Below, piece after piece: positions 17,816 to 28,396 of a stretch of 64,000 nt of DNA. The translations under genes and the position numbers were made by a program. The notes beneath the pieces were generated by a model. It saw only the letters and a list, made by a program, of their open reading frames with translations. It was not told the origin of the DNA and searched no databases. This DNA comes from Providencia burhodogranariea DSM 19968 (GTDB lineage Bacteria; Pseudomonadota; Gammaproteobacteria; Enterobacterales; Enterobacteriaceae): the NCBI RefSeq assembly GCF_000314855.2, contig NZ_KB233224.1:144950-208949 (forward strand). The letters run 5' to 3'. Positions within the stretch are counted from its first letter, which is position 1. Each line of letters starts with the position of its first letter.

Positions 17816-19189
17816 TTAAATGACGCGAGAAAATTGACGTTGGCGCATTTGATTACGCAAATAAACATCAAAACACATACAAATATTACGGATCAGCAAG
17901 CGCCCTTGCGGTGTGACTTTAATCTCTTTTTCTGTAACTTCGACTAATCCATCTTCTAACATTGGTTTAAGTAATTCTAAATCTTCAGCGAAGTAAGTTT
18001 TAAAGTCGATTGGATATAGCGCTTCGATTTGTGCAAAATTTAACTGGAAGTTACAAATCAGCGTTTTGATTACATCACGGCGCAAGCAATCATCATTTGT
18101 TAATGCTAAGCCGCGCCATAAGGCATGGCCTTGATCTTCCACTTGCGCATAATAGGTTTTTAAATCTTTTTGGTTTTGAGCATAGCTATCACCTAACATG
18201 CTGATCGCCGACACGCCAAGTCCCAAGAGGTCACAATTCCCTTGCGTGGTATAACCTTGGAAATTACGATGCAAAACCCCCTCTCGTTGAGCAATAGCCA
18301 ACTCGTCTTGTGGTTTAGCAAAGTGATCCATACCAATAAATTGATAACCTTCACGAGTTAGCGTTGTGATAGTTTCCTGTAAAATATCAAGCTTTTGCTC
18401 TGCATTAGGTAGGTCTTCATCCTTAATTTTACGTTGCGCAGCAAACAAATTAGGCAAGTGAGCATAATTAAATACACTTAAACGATCTGGTGACAATTCG
18501 ATCACTTTCTTCAACGTAAAAGCAAAACTTTCTGGCGTTTGCTTTGGTAAGCCATAAATAAGGTCAATACTAGTTGATGTAAAGCCTATTTGTTTCGCAC
18601 GATTAATAAGTGCAAAAATAAAATCTTCATCTTGCTCACGATTGACTAACACTTGTACTTCTTTATTGAAATCTTGAACGCCCATGCTCAAGCGGTTAAA
18701 CCCTTCGCTGCGCAAGTGATCAATCATATCAAGCTCAATTTCACGAGGGTCTATCTCAATGGACATCTCAACATCATCCGCAAAATGAAAGTGACCTTTC
18801 AATAGAGAAACTAAGTGGCTAACTTGCGTTTTATCGAGATAAGTTGGTGTACCGCCACCCCAATGCATTTGTGTCACTGTACGATTTCTTAATAAGGCAG
18901 CACGCTGGATAATTTCTTTCTCAATAACCTGCAAATATTCATCGGCTTTATGTTTTTGGCGCGTAACCAGCTTATTGCAACCACAGAAATAGCAGAGCTT
19001 ATGGCAAAAAGGAATATGCACATAGAGTGATAATGGATTTTCAGGATAGCGCTGCGTTGCTGCGATAAATGCATTCTCATCATAGTCTTGATTAAATTCT
19101 AAGGCGGTCGGGTATGACGTATATCGCGGCCCTGAATAGTTATACTTTTGGATAAGAGAAAGATCCCAAACGATATTTTCTTGTGACAT
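17816..19189 (-). CDS. hemN: Oxygen-independent coproporphyrinogen III oxidase
   Basis: 457 residues from the ATG at 19187-19189, the E. coli length. A GTG two codons upstream is less well placed relative to GAGGAG. It is a radical-SAM enzyme: the motif CHKLCYFCGC (CxxxCxxC plus extra Cys) binds the 4Fe-4S cluster, and GGGTPTYL and SMGVQDFN follow. It converts coproporphyrinogen III to protoporphyrinogen IX in anaerobic heme synthesis. In E. coli hemN is next to glnG; here the fimbrial and amp genes lie between them. Confidence 0.96.
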   Translation of the reverse strand: MSQENIVWDLSLIQKYNYSGPRYTSYPTALEFNQDYDENAFIAATQRYPENPLSLYVHIPFCHKLCYFCGCNKLVTRQKHKADEYLQVIEKEIIQRAALLRNRTVTQMHWGGGTPTYLDKTQVSHLVSLLKGHFHFADDVEMSIEIDPREIELDMIDHLRSEGFNRLSMGVQDFNKEVQVLVNREQDEDFIFALINRAKQIGFTSTSIDLIYGLPKQTPESFAFTLKKVIELSPDRLSVFNYAHLPNLFAAQRKIKDEDLPNAEQKLDILQETITTLTREGYQFIGMDHFAKPQDELAIAQREGVLHRNFQGYTTQGNCDLLGLGVSAISMLGDSYAQNQKDLKTYYAQVEDQGHALWRGLALTNDDCLRRDVIKTLICNFQLNFAQIEALYPIDFKTYFAEDLELLKPMLEDGLVEVTEKEIKVTPQGRLLIRNICMCFDVYLRNQMRQRQFSRVI

Positions 19190-19266
19190 TAACACTCCTC
19201 AATTACGCCCAATACCCGAAAGCTCGCTTACGGACAGGATCTTATAAGTTATTTTATTGGCGAATT

Positions 19267-19303
19267 ATTATACCAAAAATAATTCTTGTTGCATGTAAGC
19301 GAC
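19267..19303 (+). repeat. Palindromic repeat family, half copy
   Basis: ATACCAAAAATAATTC followed by TTGTTGCATGTAAGCGAC matches one arm of the dispersed family described in the findings. The opposite arm is not recognisable. Confidence 0.55.
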
Positions 19304-19337
19304 TGATGAAGATACCTCGATAGATATAAAAATTTAA

Positions 19338-19603
19338 ATATTTCAGGTAACTAGCACGGTCTTTATATTTACTGAACAAGCTATAAAACTTGAAATTTCA
19401 TATGAAGACATTGAAATTATAACTTACGATTGGATTAGCAGATTTGATGCAGCACCAAGAATGAATTTGATTGAGTGAAATTCAAACAACATCTTTATCA
19501 TATAAAATTCACAAAATAGCACATGTTATAGATTGCTTTGAGATATGCTGATAGTGATTCAGGTATAGAGGTCGCTGAAAATAATGAATGTGTTCGAATA
19601 TAA
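19338..19603 (+). pseudogene. Possible decayed gene remnant
   Basis: Two open segments in different frames read like protein: 19338-19478 ends ...EIITYDWISRFDAAPRMNLIE, and 19532-19603 reads IALRYADSDSGIEVAENNECV. Neither has a start codon with a ribosome binding site. Residue composition is more protein-like than chance AT-rich frames. I recognise no family. They could be chance frames. Confidence 0.25.
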
Positions 19604-19722
19604 GTAGGGAGTATATCAAATAGAGAATAATGGCTAATTCATGCTTTTTTGATTAATGATAGCGCCTACTTTAGTTGTTAACTTTAACAAATCGAAAGCA
19701 GGCACTTACATCTTAAAATCAA

Positions 19723-20247
19723 TTACTTACTTTTTAAGATACGCATGATGTCATCAAGCTTATCTTCTTCTTCCTCTTCTTCATCTTCGAGTTCGATGCC
19801 TAAAATGGTCATCAGCTCATCGATGCGATCTAAACAAGTATCGATATATTCTTGCTCTTTCGCAGTGACAGTTTCACCATCTTCTAAACGTGCTAACAAG
19901 CTATCTAAGCGGTCATCTTGCTCTAGCATTGCTAACTCTTGTTCAGGTGATAACTTCACTTTTGTAGTAGGTTCTTTTACCTTAGCTGGGCGAGTCGTTA
20001 CAGCCTTATCATCGACAACTAAAGGAACTGGCTTTTTACTACCTAAGCGTGGATCGGCAGCTTGGTTTTGACCATTTTTTGAGCCATTACCAGAGTTATC
20101 TTGGTAGCGATTACCCGCTTTATGGCCACTATGTTTCTTCTCGCGTTTACGCTCGCGCCCTTCCGCATTCAGTTCTTCTTTCGACTTGCGGTACTTTTTC
20201 TTTGTTTTGCCGACTGTTTTGCTGGCCGGTTTTTTTGGTAAATTCAT
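19723..20247 (-). CDS. yihI: Der GTPase-activating protein YihI
   Basis: 174 residues. The N-terminal half is highly basic (KKKYRKSKEELNAEGRERKR), the C-terminal region is acidic (a run of Glu/Asp near residue 155-165), and the central segment SPEQELAMLEQDDRLDSLLARLEDGETV is the conserved YihI core. YihI stimulates the GTPase Der and so modulates 50S ribosome assembly. It lies upstream of hemN on the same strand, as in E. coli. AAGG precedes the ATG by 10 bases. A long antisense frame here is composition-driven. Confidence 0.92.
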   Translation of the reverse strand: MNLPKKPASKTVGKTKKKYRKSKEELNAEGRERKREKKHSGHKAGNRYQDNSGNGSKNGQNQAADPRLGSKKPVPLVVDDKAVTTRPAKVKEPTTKVKLSPEQELAMLEQDDRLDSLLARLEDGETVTAKEQEYIDTCLDRIDELMTILGIELEDEEEEEEDKLDDIMRILKSK

Positions 20248-20408
20248 GATCTGATACCTTGATAATGTCAGTTTCTGCTGCGGAATCTAGCAGAATCCCT
20301 CTTACTGCGAAAGCACTGCGCAGCAATAAATACAGTTTTTTTTAATTCTGCTTCTCAGCCACGGCAAGACAACGTTAAGTATAGCTTGAATTGATGGCGA
20401 TTGGTGGG

Positions 20409-20436
20409 AAAACGGCCTCTAAATTGAAGCCGTTTT
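20409..20436. terminator. adeP terminator
   Basis: The stem AAAACGGC/GCCGTTTT with a 12-base loop lies 14 bases after the adeP stop and has A/T runs on both sides. Confidence 0.8.
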
Positions 20437-20449
20437 ACAAAGAATTGAA

Positions 20450-21784
20450 CTAAGCGTCAACCAGTACCATTTTTAAAATAAATAGTATCGAAACTAAGAT
20501 GACACATGGTCCCAGCTCACGCCAGCGGCCAGTTCCGATTTTCATTGCACAATAAGCAATAAAGCCAAGTGCGATACCTTCCGTAATAGAGAAACTAAAT
20601 GGCATCATCACTGCCGTAATGAATGCAGGTACCGACTCAGTTAAATCTTCCCATTTAACACGAGTTAGACTTGATGTCATTAATACGCCAACATAGATCA
20701 GTGCGCCTGCGGTTGCATAAGCAGGTACCATACCAGCCAGCGGAGAAATAAACATCGTCAGTAGGAATAATACACCCACGACAATGGCAGTTAAGCCTGT
20801 ACGTCCACCAATAGAAACCCCTGAAGTACTTTCAATATAAGCAGTAACAGAAGAGGTTCCCATTGCGGAGCCAGCTACTGAACTTAAGCTATCAACATAC
20901 AATGCTTGTTTCATTCGCGGGAAAGTACCACGAGAATCACTGATACCCGCTTTATCTGTTACGCCAATCATGGTGCCTGAAGAGTCAAATAAGTTAACTA
21001 GCATGAAGGCAAAAATAACACCAGAAAGTGCAAGGTCGAGAGAGCCCATGATATCAACTTGGCCAACTACAGTCATGACACTCGGTGGCATCGAGAAGAT
21101 ACCCGTAAATTGGACATCGCCCAATGCAAGACCAATCAACGTAGTCACCACAATCGAAACTAATACTGCAGCATGAATATTACGCGCTGCTAATATGGCA
21201 ATAATAAAAAAGCCAAGCGCACCTAACCATACGTTGTGATGAGTGAAGTTACCGATGGACACTAAAGTATCTGGATTTGCCACGATAATGCCTGAATTTT
21301 TCAAACCCATCATGGCAATGAATAAGCCAATACCGCTGGTGATACCTACACGTAAGCTTAGAGGGATATTAGCAATGATCCAGTAACGGATACGGAAAAG
21401 CGTCAGAATAAATAGACCAACAGCCCCCCAGAATACAGCACCCATCGCCACTTGCCATGAATAGCCCATTGCACCAACTACCACAAAAGCAAAGAAGGCG
21501 TTTAACCCCATTGCAGGAGCAATAGCAATCGGTAAATTAGCGAGTAATCCCATCAGAATACTGCCGAATGCAGCGATCAAGCAGGTGGTCACGAAAACAG
21601 CTTGGATATCCATTCCCGCGATAGATAATATTTGTGGATTAACAAAGACGATGTAGACCATCGTTAAAAAAGTAGTGAAACCGGCAACCACTTCTGTTCG
21701 CACTGTTGTGCCGTGTTCTTGTAATTTAAAAACACGTTGGAACAGACTCTGCTGCGGCATAGAGCCAGGAGATTGATTACTCAT
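20450..21784 (-). CDS. adeP: Adenine permease, NCS2/AzgA family
   Basis: 444 residues, 12-14 membrane segments. The sequence follows E. coli AdeP (YieG/PurP) closely: HGTTVRTEVVAGFTTFLTMVYI near the start, APAMGLNAFFAF, NLFDSSGTMIGVTDKAG and GTSSVTAYIES in the substrate-binding helices. It is a proton-coupled high-affinity adenine importer of the inner membrane. A near-consensus PurR box lies about 80 bases upstream, consistent with repression when purines are plentiful. The paralogue YicO is an alternative, since both share specificity. Confidence 0.88.
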   Translation of the reverse strand: MSNQSPGSMPQQSLFQRVFKLQEHGTTVRTEVVAGFTTFLTMVYIVFVNPQILSIAGMDIQAVFVTTCLIAAFGSILMGLLANLPIAIAPAMGLNAFFAFVVVGAMGYSWQVAMGAVFWGAVGLFILTLFRIRYWIIANIPLSLRVGITSGIGLFIAMMGLKNSGIIVANPDTLVSIGNFTHHNVWLGALGFFIIAILAARNIHAAVLVSIVVTTLIGLALGDVQFTGIFSMPPSVMTVVGQVDIMGSLDLALSGVIFAFMLVNLFDSSGTMIGVTDKAGISDSRGTFPRMKQALYVDSLSSVAGSAMGTSSVTAYIESTSGVSIGGRTGLTAIVVGVLFLLTMFISPLAGMVPAYATAGALIYVGVLMTSSLTRVKWEDLTESVPAFITAVMMPFSFSITEGIALGFIAYCAMKIGTGRWRELGPCVILVSILFILKMVLVDA

Positions 21785-21864
21785 TAGATATTGCGCCCAA
21801 AAAAAGTTTTTTTCGCCCTATCCTACAACAAACAAATCGAGAGTGTTACCGTTAAAATGAAAAA

Positions 21865-21880
21865 AAGAAAACGTTTGCGT
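21865..21880 (-). promoter_or_regulatory. PurR box upstream of adeP
   Basis: AAGAAAACGTTTGCGT differs at two positions from the PurR consensus ACGCAAACGTTTGCGT. It lies 81 bases before the adeP start. Confidence 0.8.
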
Positions 21881-21966
21881 AAATGCTATCGTATAAAATG
21901 GGATAACTTACTGATACAGCAAGATGAATTCGAATAAATTAAAAAAAAGAAATTTTCAAACGGATA

Positions 21967-21990
21967 GTGGCGACTACGTTCAATCGCCAC
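21967..21990 (-). terminator. Hairpin after the amino-acid ABC permease operon
   Basis: GTGGCGA/TCGCCAC with a 10-base loop lies 8 bases past the last permease stop. The following T-run is weak. Confidence 0.6.
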
Positions 21991-21997
21991 ATTCTGA

Positions 21998-22756
21998 TTA
22001 TCGAGGTGATATCATCATTTTTTGCTTACGCCAAAATAATAATGACCTTTTTTTAGCTGATGATTTTTTGATTGCATGATCGCTGCTGAGCCTCTTTGCC
22101 ACAAGGTTGGCAACGATTTCTAAAGTCATGCACATCACAAAATAAACAAAAGCAACAAAGAGGAAAACTTCAAGTGGATAGATCATTTCACGATTATTCA
22201 CCTGAGTCGCCAAAAATGACAACTCCGCCACACCAACAATATAAGCCAGTGAAGTATCTTTAATTAACGCAACCCACTGATTTATAAAAGATGGAACCAT
22301 CATTCGTAGAGCTTGAGGTAATACAATTTGCCATAGCACTTGCCAGCGGCTGAACCCCAAAGACAACCCAGCCTGCCATTGCCCCTTACCTATGGCTAAA
22401 ATACCGGCTTTTACTGCATGGGCTAAATAAGCTGAAGTAATTAAAGCTAATGCACAAATCACCGAAGTAATACCCGGAATTTCCATTCCTAGCACGGCAG
22501 GCAAGAAGAAATAGGTCCAAAAAATCAACATAATGACGGGAATAGCACGGAAAAAACCTAAAACAGCAGCAAAAAGGTTCATCCAAAAGCCACGTAACAT
22601 GGCTAATGCCACACCTGCTAATGTTCCTAAGACAATTGAAGCCGCACCTGCGATTAAACTGATTATTAACGTAAGAGCTGCACCTTCAATTGGACCATCT
22701 GGAAATGCGCCAAATAGTAGGTATTGCCAGTTTTGCTCTATAACAGAAAAATCCAT
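21998..22756 (-). CDS. Amino-acid ABC transporter permease (HisM/GltK type)
   Basis: 252 residues. It has the polar-amino-acid permease plan, with about five membrane helices and an EAA loop (AGILAIGKGQWQAGLSLGFSRWQVLWQIVLPQALR) that contacts the ATPase. Its start codon directly abuts the stop of the preceding permease, so the two are translationally coupled and should form a heterodimer. The C-terminus is rich in Lys and Ser. The substrate is not determined; the binding protein encoded upstream suggests a polar amino acid, perhaps glutamate or aspartate. Confidence 0.88.
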   Translation of the reverse strand: MDFSVIEQNWQYLLFGAFPDGPIEGAALTLIISLIAGAASIVLGTLAGVALAMLRGFWMNLFAAVLGFFRAIPVIMLIFWTYFFLPAVLGMEIPGITSVICALALITSAYLAHAVKAGILAIGKGQWQAGLSLGFSRWQVLWQIVLPQALRMMVPSFINQWVALIKDTSLAYIVGVAELSFLATQVNNREMIYPLEVFLFVAFVYFVMCMTLEIVANLVAKRLSSDHAIKKSSAKKRSLLFWRKQKMMISPR

Positions 22757-23509
22757 TTACACTCCCTCCACTAAATTGCGTTGCGCTCGCCACTGACCCC
22801 AACCTTCCATCACCGCAATAATCGCAATATAGAGCACCGTTGCGAGGCCGAATGCCGTGAAGGTCTGTAAGGTTTGGCTTTCAACTTGGCGCGATACATA
22901 AGACAATTCAGCCACACCAATCGCCATGGTTAATGAGGAGTTTTTTACCACGTTCATATATTGCCCAAGTAGTGGTGGCATGGCGATTTTAACTGCTTGA
23001 GGCAAAACAATATGCTTCATCGCCTGCCAGCCTGTTAGGCCTAATGCGAAAGCTGCATATTTTTGTCCTTGGCGTACACCACGAATACCAGCGCGGATCT
23101 CTTCAGCAATAAATGGCACGGTATACAATGTCAATCCAACAAAGCCCGCTAAAAATTCAAACGAAGGCCACCCTAAAGTAATACCTGCAATAGTGATTTG
23201 ATGAGGGGTATTTAACCATGTCATAACATCAGAGGAGAGAATTTCACCTGAAGCAAAATACCAAAAAAAGAGTTGTACCAGTAAAGGGGTATTACGAAAA
23301 ATGGAAATATAGATGGTCACGACCCAGCGCAATGGAGCAATTTGGCTATCCCTCGCAGAAGCAACCAAAAACCCTAATAGCGTTGAAGCAATAATGGTAC
23401 AAACGGAAATCCAAATCGTTAGCAAGAAACCATAGCCGAACCATTCCAGATATTCGGGAGCCAAAAAGTGCTCAGAAAAAAATTCGCCGCTAATAAATTT
23501 CTCAAACAT
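22757..23509 (-). CDS. Amino-acid ABC transporter permease (HisQ/GltJ type)
   Basis: 250 residues, about five membrane helices. The FRNTPLLVQLFFWYF motif is typical of this permease family, and the EAA loop reads IRGVRQGQKYAAFALGLTGWQAMKHIVLPQA. It is the second gene of the operon, 166 bases after the binding-protein gene with a hairpin between them, and abuts the next permease gene. It forms the membrane channel with that partner. Confidence 0.88.
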   Translation of the reverse strand: MFEKFISGEFFSEHFLAPEYLEWFGYGFLLTIWISVCTIIASTLLGFLVASARDSQIAPLRWVVTIYISIFRNTPLLVQLFFWYFASGEILSSDVMTWLNTPHQITIAGITLGWPSFEFLAGFVGLTLYTVPFIAEEIRAGIRGVRQGQKYAAFALGLTGWQAMKHIVLPQAVKIAMPPLLGQYMNVVKNSSLTMAIGVAELSYVSRQVESQTLQTFTAFGLATVLYIAIIAVMEGWGQWRAQRNLVEGV

Positions 23510-23570
23510 ATATGATGCCTTTTATCCTCTGTACAGTAAGACCTCTAAGTACGAGGAAGATACCAAAACC

Positions 23571-23600
23571 AATAACCCCACACTATAGTGCGGGGTTATT
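23571..23600 (-). terminator. Intra-operon hairpin between binding protein and permeases
   Basis: AATAACCCC/GGGGTTATT stem with a 12-base loop that is itself partly self-complementary. Such hairpins usually let the binding protein be made in excess over the permeases, by partial termination or by protecting the upstream mRNA. Confidence 0.7.
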
Positions 23601-23675
23601 TACTGTACTTTTCATCATAGAATCACAACTAAAACGATAATGACTAACCGAATACGTTGTTTATCTATACTTCAG

Positions 23676-24506
23676 TTACTTTTGCTGATCCAGTGGTGCA
23701 AATTTGAAGTCACCACGTGGCTGAGCGGCTTTAGTTTCTGGGCCAAACCAGCGCTCATAGATAACTTCCGCTTTACCCTCTTTTTCCAGTGTCAATAATG
23801 CTTCATTCACATTTTCAACTAAACGTGTTTCACCTTTCGCTGCTGCAACACCTTGGTATTCACGTGTGATACTAAATGGTGAGATTTCAAAGTCAGCTTT
23901 GACTTTTTCTGGCAAGTTACCTAGTAAACCAACTAATTTTGCATCATCCTGAGTAATGGCTTGGACGTTACCATTGCGCAGGGCAGCAAATGCTTGAGGT
24001 GTGTCATCATAAGAGATGACTTTAGTATCTGGATAACGCTCACGCAGTGTGACTTCTTGAACAGTCCCTTTATCAGCACCAATACGTAGAGGTGCGATAT
24101 CATCAGCTGTTTTCAGCACGCCTTTACGGGCGATAAATTTTTGTCCTGTTGCAAAGTCAGGGATAGAGAAATCAACTTGTTTAGCGCGTTCATCTGTAAT
24201 AGTGAAGTTTGCCCCGATTAAATCAACTTTGCCTGAGGTTAACAATGGAATACGATTCGCTGGGTTAGTTGGGCGCAACTCTAATTTGACACCAAGATTA
24301 TCGGCAATCGCTTGAGCGATATCCACATCGTAGCCCGCAAGTTTTTTAGTTTCTGGGTCAATAAACCCAAATGGTGGATTACTGTCAAATACAGCAATAC
24401 GAACTACACCCGCTTGCTTGATATCATCGAGTTTGTCTGCGTTGGCGACATTGGCCACCAGAGCAAGACCTGCAAGTAATGCGGTTGTTAAAAAGCGAAC
24501 TTTCAT
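23676..24506 (-). CDS. Periplasmic amino-acid binding protein (SBP family 3)
   Basis: 276 residues with a 23-residue signal peptide (ending NVANA). The family 3 signature follows (GYDVDIAQAIADNLGVKLEL), then VDLIGANFTITDERAKQVDFS and the ligand-binding Arg/Asp region. It captures a polar amino acid for the two permeases encoded downstream. AGAGGTG precedes the ATG. No ATP-binding subunit gene is adjacent: the next genes in both directions are adeP and phoU. The ligand is unknown; Glu/Asp or similar is a guess from family resemblance. Confidence 0.88.
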   Translation of the reverse strand: MKVRFLTTALLAGLALVANVANADKLDDIKQAGVVRIAVFDSNPPFGFIDPETKKLAGYDVDIAQAIADNLGVKLELRPTNPANRIPLLTSGKVDLIGANFTITDERAKQVDFSIPDFATGQKFIARKGVLKTADDIAPLRIGADKGTVQEVTLRERYPDTKVISYDDTPQAFAALRNGNVQAITQDDAKLVGLLGNLPEKVKADFEISPFSITREYQGVAAAKGETRLVENVNEALLTLEKEGKAEVIYERWFGPETKAAQPRGDFKFAPLDQQK

Positions 24507-24897
24507 TGAACACCTCTGATGGTAAATTTATGTAAATCGACAAGCTGAACTTATCAAGGAACCCTTATTTCTTGAAATATTATTATTTGATATGCTTATA
24601 TCAAAAAGGAATATAGCATTTGACTTAGGGTTATATAATCATTAGATATGTGGTCGCTTAAGTCATAGTTATTGATTTATATAACCTAAATAATATGGGT
24701 TATAGTTAGAGGGTAAATATATAATCACTGAAGGTGCTTAAATAACGATGTAATTAAAGTTGATGAATGGAGATTTCTATTAATAAATGCATATAAAAAT
24801 TCTATCTATGGCGATTTTTCCATATGCCCTAAATAATTCGAGCCGCAGCGCTATATTTAAAATACGCGCGCCGCGGCTCGAATTATGACCGGCATAT
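24507..24897. other. Region between the binding-protein gene and phoU
   Basis: 390 bases. The right end is a palindromic repeat copy (24823-24896). The rest must include the promoter of the ABC operon but shows no recognisable operator or ORF. Confidence 0.5.
24823..24896. repeat. Palindromic repeat family, complete copy; probable pst-phoU terminator
   Basis: TATGCCCTAAATAATTCGAG extended by CCGC at 24823-24846 pairs with an inverted arm at 24873-24896, matching at about 20 of 24 positions. The arm ends one base from the phoU stop codon. The hairpin would be very stable and probably ends the pst operon transcript. Confidence 0.8.
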
Positions 24898-25620
24898 TTA
24901 TTCGTCGTCTTTCTTAGTCAACATCTTCTCTAGCTTATCACCACCTACGTGACGGAAATCTTGCCCCTTCACATAATAGAAAATAAATTCGCAGATGTTT
25001 TGGCAACGATCACCAATGCGCTCAATCGAACGCGCACAGAACAGTGCTGTTAATACGCTTGGGATAGTTCGCGGGTCTTCCATCATGTAAGTCATTAATT
25101 GACGAACAATACCTTCGTATTCTTGGTCAACTTTTTCGTCTTCCCGATAAATACGAATGGCTTCTTCGAGATCCATACGAGCAAATGCATCCAAAACATC
25201 ATGTAGCATCTGCACTGTATGGCGCCCTAATGACTCAAGGCTCACCAGTAAAGGTTGGTGCTGCTGAGAGAATTTCTCCAGTGCCGTTTGACAAATTTTA
25301 TCCGCTACATCGCCAATTCGCTCTAATTCTGCAATTGTTTTTGAAATTGCCATAATCAGGCGCAAATCGCTCGCAGTAGGCTGGCGTTTGGCGATAATCT
25401 TGACGCATTCTTCATCGATAGACACTTCCATCATGTTGACTTTGTGATCATTTTCGATAACTTCACGCGCAAGAGCCGCATCCTGATTATGCATTGCAGT
25501 GATAGCTTTGGTGAGCTGTTCTTCAACCAGCCCTCCCATTGTCATCAATTCAGTATGGATATGTTCCAGTTCAGCGTTGAACTGCCCGGAAATATGTTTG
25601 TTGTGATTCAGCGTATCCAT
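24898..25620 (-). CDS. phoU: Phosphate signalling protein PhoU
   Basis: 240 residues from the ATG at 25618-25620; the frame extends four codons upstream, but GGAG followed by CCGACG fits the shorter start and E. coli. Two PhoU repeats, each with a conserved E/DxxxD metal-binding pattern ([30 protein letters not shown]). It is cytoplasmic, binds PstB and PhoR, and restrains phosphate uptake and the Pho regulon. It is the last gene of pstSCAB-phoU, 13 bases after pstB. Confidence 0.96.
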   Translation of the reverse strand: MDTLNHNKHISGQFNAELEHIHTELMTMGGLVEEQLTKAITAMHNQDAALAREVIENDHKVNMMEVSIDEECVKIIAKRQPTASDLRLIMAISKTIAELERIGDVADKICQTALEKFSQQHQPLLVSLESLGRHTVQMLHDVLDAFARMDLEEAIRIYREDEKVDQEYEGIVRQLMTYMMEDPRTIPSVLTALFCARSIERIGDRCQNICEFIFYYVKGQDFRHVGGDKLEKMLTKKDDE

Positions 25621-25633
25621 CGTCGGCTCCATA

Positions 25634-26422
<789 letters not shown>

Positions 26423-26447
26423 CTATAAATCTCTATTCAATCCGGGT

Positions 26448-27329
26448 TTAGTGTTTTTTCTGGGCAAACACAACGCGTGCGATAATGTTAATTAACAGGA
26501 CACATAGGGTGATTAAGAGAACCCCTGCCCATGCCAGTTCTTGCCATTCAGAGAACGGACTCATCGCAAATTTAAAGATAGTGACAGGTAAGTTAGCAAT
26601 TGGCTCGCTCATGTCGGTACTCCAGAACTGGTTCGACAGTGAAGTGAACAGTAATGGCGCGGTTTCTCCCGCGATACGAGCGATAGCTAACAAAATACCT
26701 GTAATAATCCCGGATACAGATGCTTTTAGCGTAATAGATAAAATCATTTTCCATTTTGGCGTACCTAGTGCATATGCTGCTTCACGTAGGCTATCCGGCA
26801 CTAGTTTCAACATGTTTTCAGTTGTGCGGATAACTATTGGAATTTGTAGCAGTGCTAACGCGATAACGCCTGCCCAGCCAGAGAAGTGCTGCATTTGCGC
26901 AACCACAATGGTATAGACAAACAGACCGACAACAATTGATGGTGCAGACAATAAGATGTCATTAATAAAACGGGTTACAGAAGCCAACCACGATTTACGT
27001 CCATACTCTGCCAAATAAATCCCAGCGAGGATCCCAAGCGGTGTACCTACAACTGTCGCCCAAAAAATGAGCAATCCACTCCCCACGATGGCGTTGGCTA
27101 AACCGCCTCCTGGTGTGTTTGGCGGAGGAGTCATTTCGGTAAACAAGTTCAGGGACATCCCATCAATCCCTTTCGTTACCGTCGAAAATAAGATCCAAAC
27201 TAACCAAAATAGGCCGAATACCATAGTTAATATCGAGATGAACAATGCCATTCTATTTACTTGGCGACGCCAAGCTTGACGACGAGCTCTTTCTTTCTCA
27301 TTCACAACAAATTGCTGAGATGTCGACAT
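26448..27329 (-). CDS. pstA: Phosphate ABC transporter permease PstA
   Basis: 293 residues with about six membrane helices. The permease EAA loop is [19 protein letters not shown]. It forms the channel with PstC, encoded one base upstream. The N-terminus (first 22 residues) is charged and cytoplasmic. Confidence 0.96.
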   Translation of the reverse strand: MSTSQQFVVNEKERARRQAWRRQVNRMALFISILTMVFGLFWLVWILFSTVTKGIDGMSLNLFTEMTPPPNTPGGGLANAIVGSGLLIFWATVVGTPLGILAGIYLAEYGRKSWLASVTRFINDILLSAPSIVVGLFVYTIVVAQMQHFSGWAGVIALALLQIPIVIRTTENMLKLVPDSLREAAYALGTPKWKMILSITLKASVSGIITGILLAIARIAGETAPLLFTSLSNQFWSTDMSEPIANLPVTIFKFAMSPFSEWQELAWAGVLLITLCVLLINIIARVVFAQKKH

Positions 27330-27330
27330 A

Positions 27331-28287
27331 TTAACGGCCCTCGTTCTTCGCTAGACGCATAACCATCAGTTTTGATATCGCCAGAACAATGAAAGTGATC
27401 ACAAACAGAATCAAGCCAAGCTCCATCAACGCAGCAGTGTGTACACCACTATCAGCTTCAGCAAACTCATTCGCAAGAGCAGAAGTAATACTGTTACCTG
27501 GCATAAACAGAGAGACGCTATCCAGTTGATAAGTGTTACCGATCACGAAAGTCACAGCCATCGTTTCACCTAATGCACGACCAAGGCCTAACATGACTCC
27601 CCCTATTACCCCATTACGGGTATAAGGCAGAACAATATTCCAGATTACTTCCCATGTGGTACAACCGATACCATATGCGGACTCTTTCATCATGACAGGT
27701 GTTTGTTCAAACACGTCACGCATAACCGAAGCAATATAAGGAATGATCATGATAGCGAGAATAATACCTGCTGCCAAAATACCAATCCCGAACGCAGGAC
27801 CAGTGAAGAGCTCTCCAACAATGGGAATACTCGACATCACATTGCCAACAGGTTCTTGGAAATATTCGGCAAATAGCGGTGCGAAAACAAACAGCCCCCA
27901 CATACCGTAAACAATACTTGGAATTGCCGCGAGAAGCTCAATAGCAATACCTAATGGGCGCTTTAACCAATTAGGAGCAAGTTCCGTCAAAAATAGAGCA
28001 ATACCAAAGCTCACTGGCACGGCGATAATAAGAGCGATAAGGGAGGTCACGATAGTGCCATAAATCGGCACTAAGGCACCGAATTGTTCAGCCGGAGCAT
28101 CCCACTCTTTAGTCCATAAAAACGAAAACCCAAATTTTTGCATGCTCGGCCACGATGCAAAAATAAGGGAAATTATGATGCCACCAAGCATTAATAATGT
28201 TATTAGCGCCGCAATCTTTACTAGTGCGCTAAATATCACGTCGCCTGACCTGCTCGGTGCTTTAAATGCCGTTATTTTTTCGGCCAT
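27331..28287 (-). CDS. pstC: Phosphate ABC transporter permease PstC
   Basis: 318 residues with about six membrane helices. The EAA loop is [20 protein letters not shown]. It pairs with PstA. It follows pstS after 109 bases that contain a hairpin. Confidence 0.96.
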   Translation of the reverse strand: MAEKITAFKAPSRSGDVIFSALVKIAALITLLMLGGIIISLIFASWPSMQKFGFSFLWTKEWDAPAEQFGALVPIYGTIVTSLIALIIAVPVSFGIALFLTELAPNWLKRPLGIAIELLAAIPSIVYGMWGLFVFAPLFAEYFQEPVGNVMSSIPIVGELFTGPAFGIGILAAGIILAIMIIPYIASVMRDVFEQTPVMMKESAYGIGCTTWEVIWNIVLPYTRNGVIGGVMLGLGRALGETMAVTFVIGNTYQLDSVSLFMPGNSITSALANEFAEADSGVHTAALMELGLILFVITFIVLAISKLMVMRLAKNEGR

Positions 28288-28345
28288 GTTTTTTGTCTCA
28301 TCCTACACCTACTTTACTAGTAGGATTTTCTATCTATGTTAGAAA

Positions 28346-28370
28346 GCGGATGTTAACCCTAAGCATCCGC
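28346..28370 (-). terminator. pstS-pstC intergenic hairpin
   Basis: GCGGATG/CATCCGC with an 11-base loop. It probably sets a high ratio of PstS to the membrane components. Confidence 0.7.
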
Positions 28371-28396
28371 CTGCCACTACCAATCCAAATGTCATT

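Larger units (their letters stand above)
19196..19722. other. hemN / yihI intergenic region with decayed sequence
   Basis: 527 bases. They contain one half of the dispersed palindromic repeat (19267-19303), two open stretches that look like remnants of a lost gene (19338-19478 and 19532-19603), and a hairpin at 19668-19703 that may end the yihI transcript's neighbour region. No intact gene is seen. Confidence 0.45.

Noticed and set aside
19745-20071. 108-codon Ser-rich frame antisense to yihI
   Set aside because: It mirrors the Glu/Asp-rich codons of yihI; the poly-Ser is a composition artefact.
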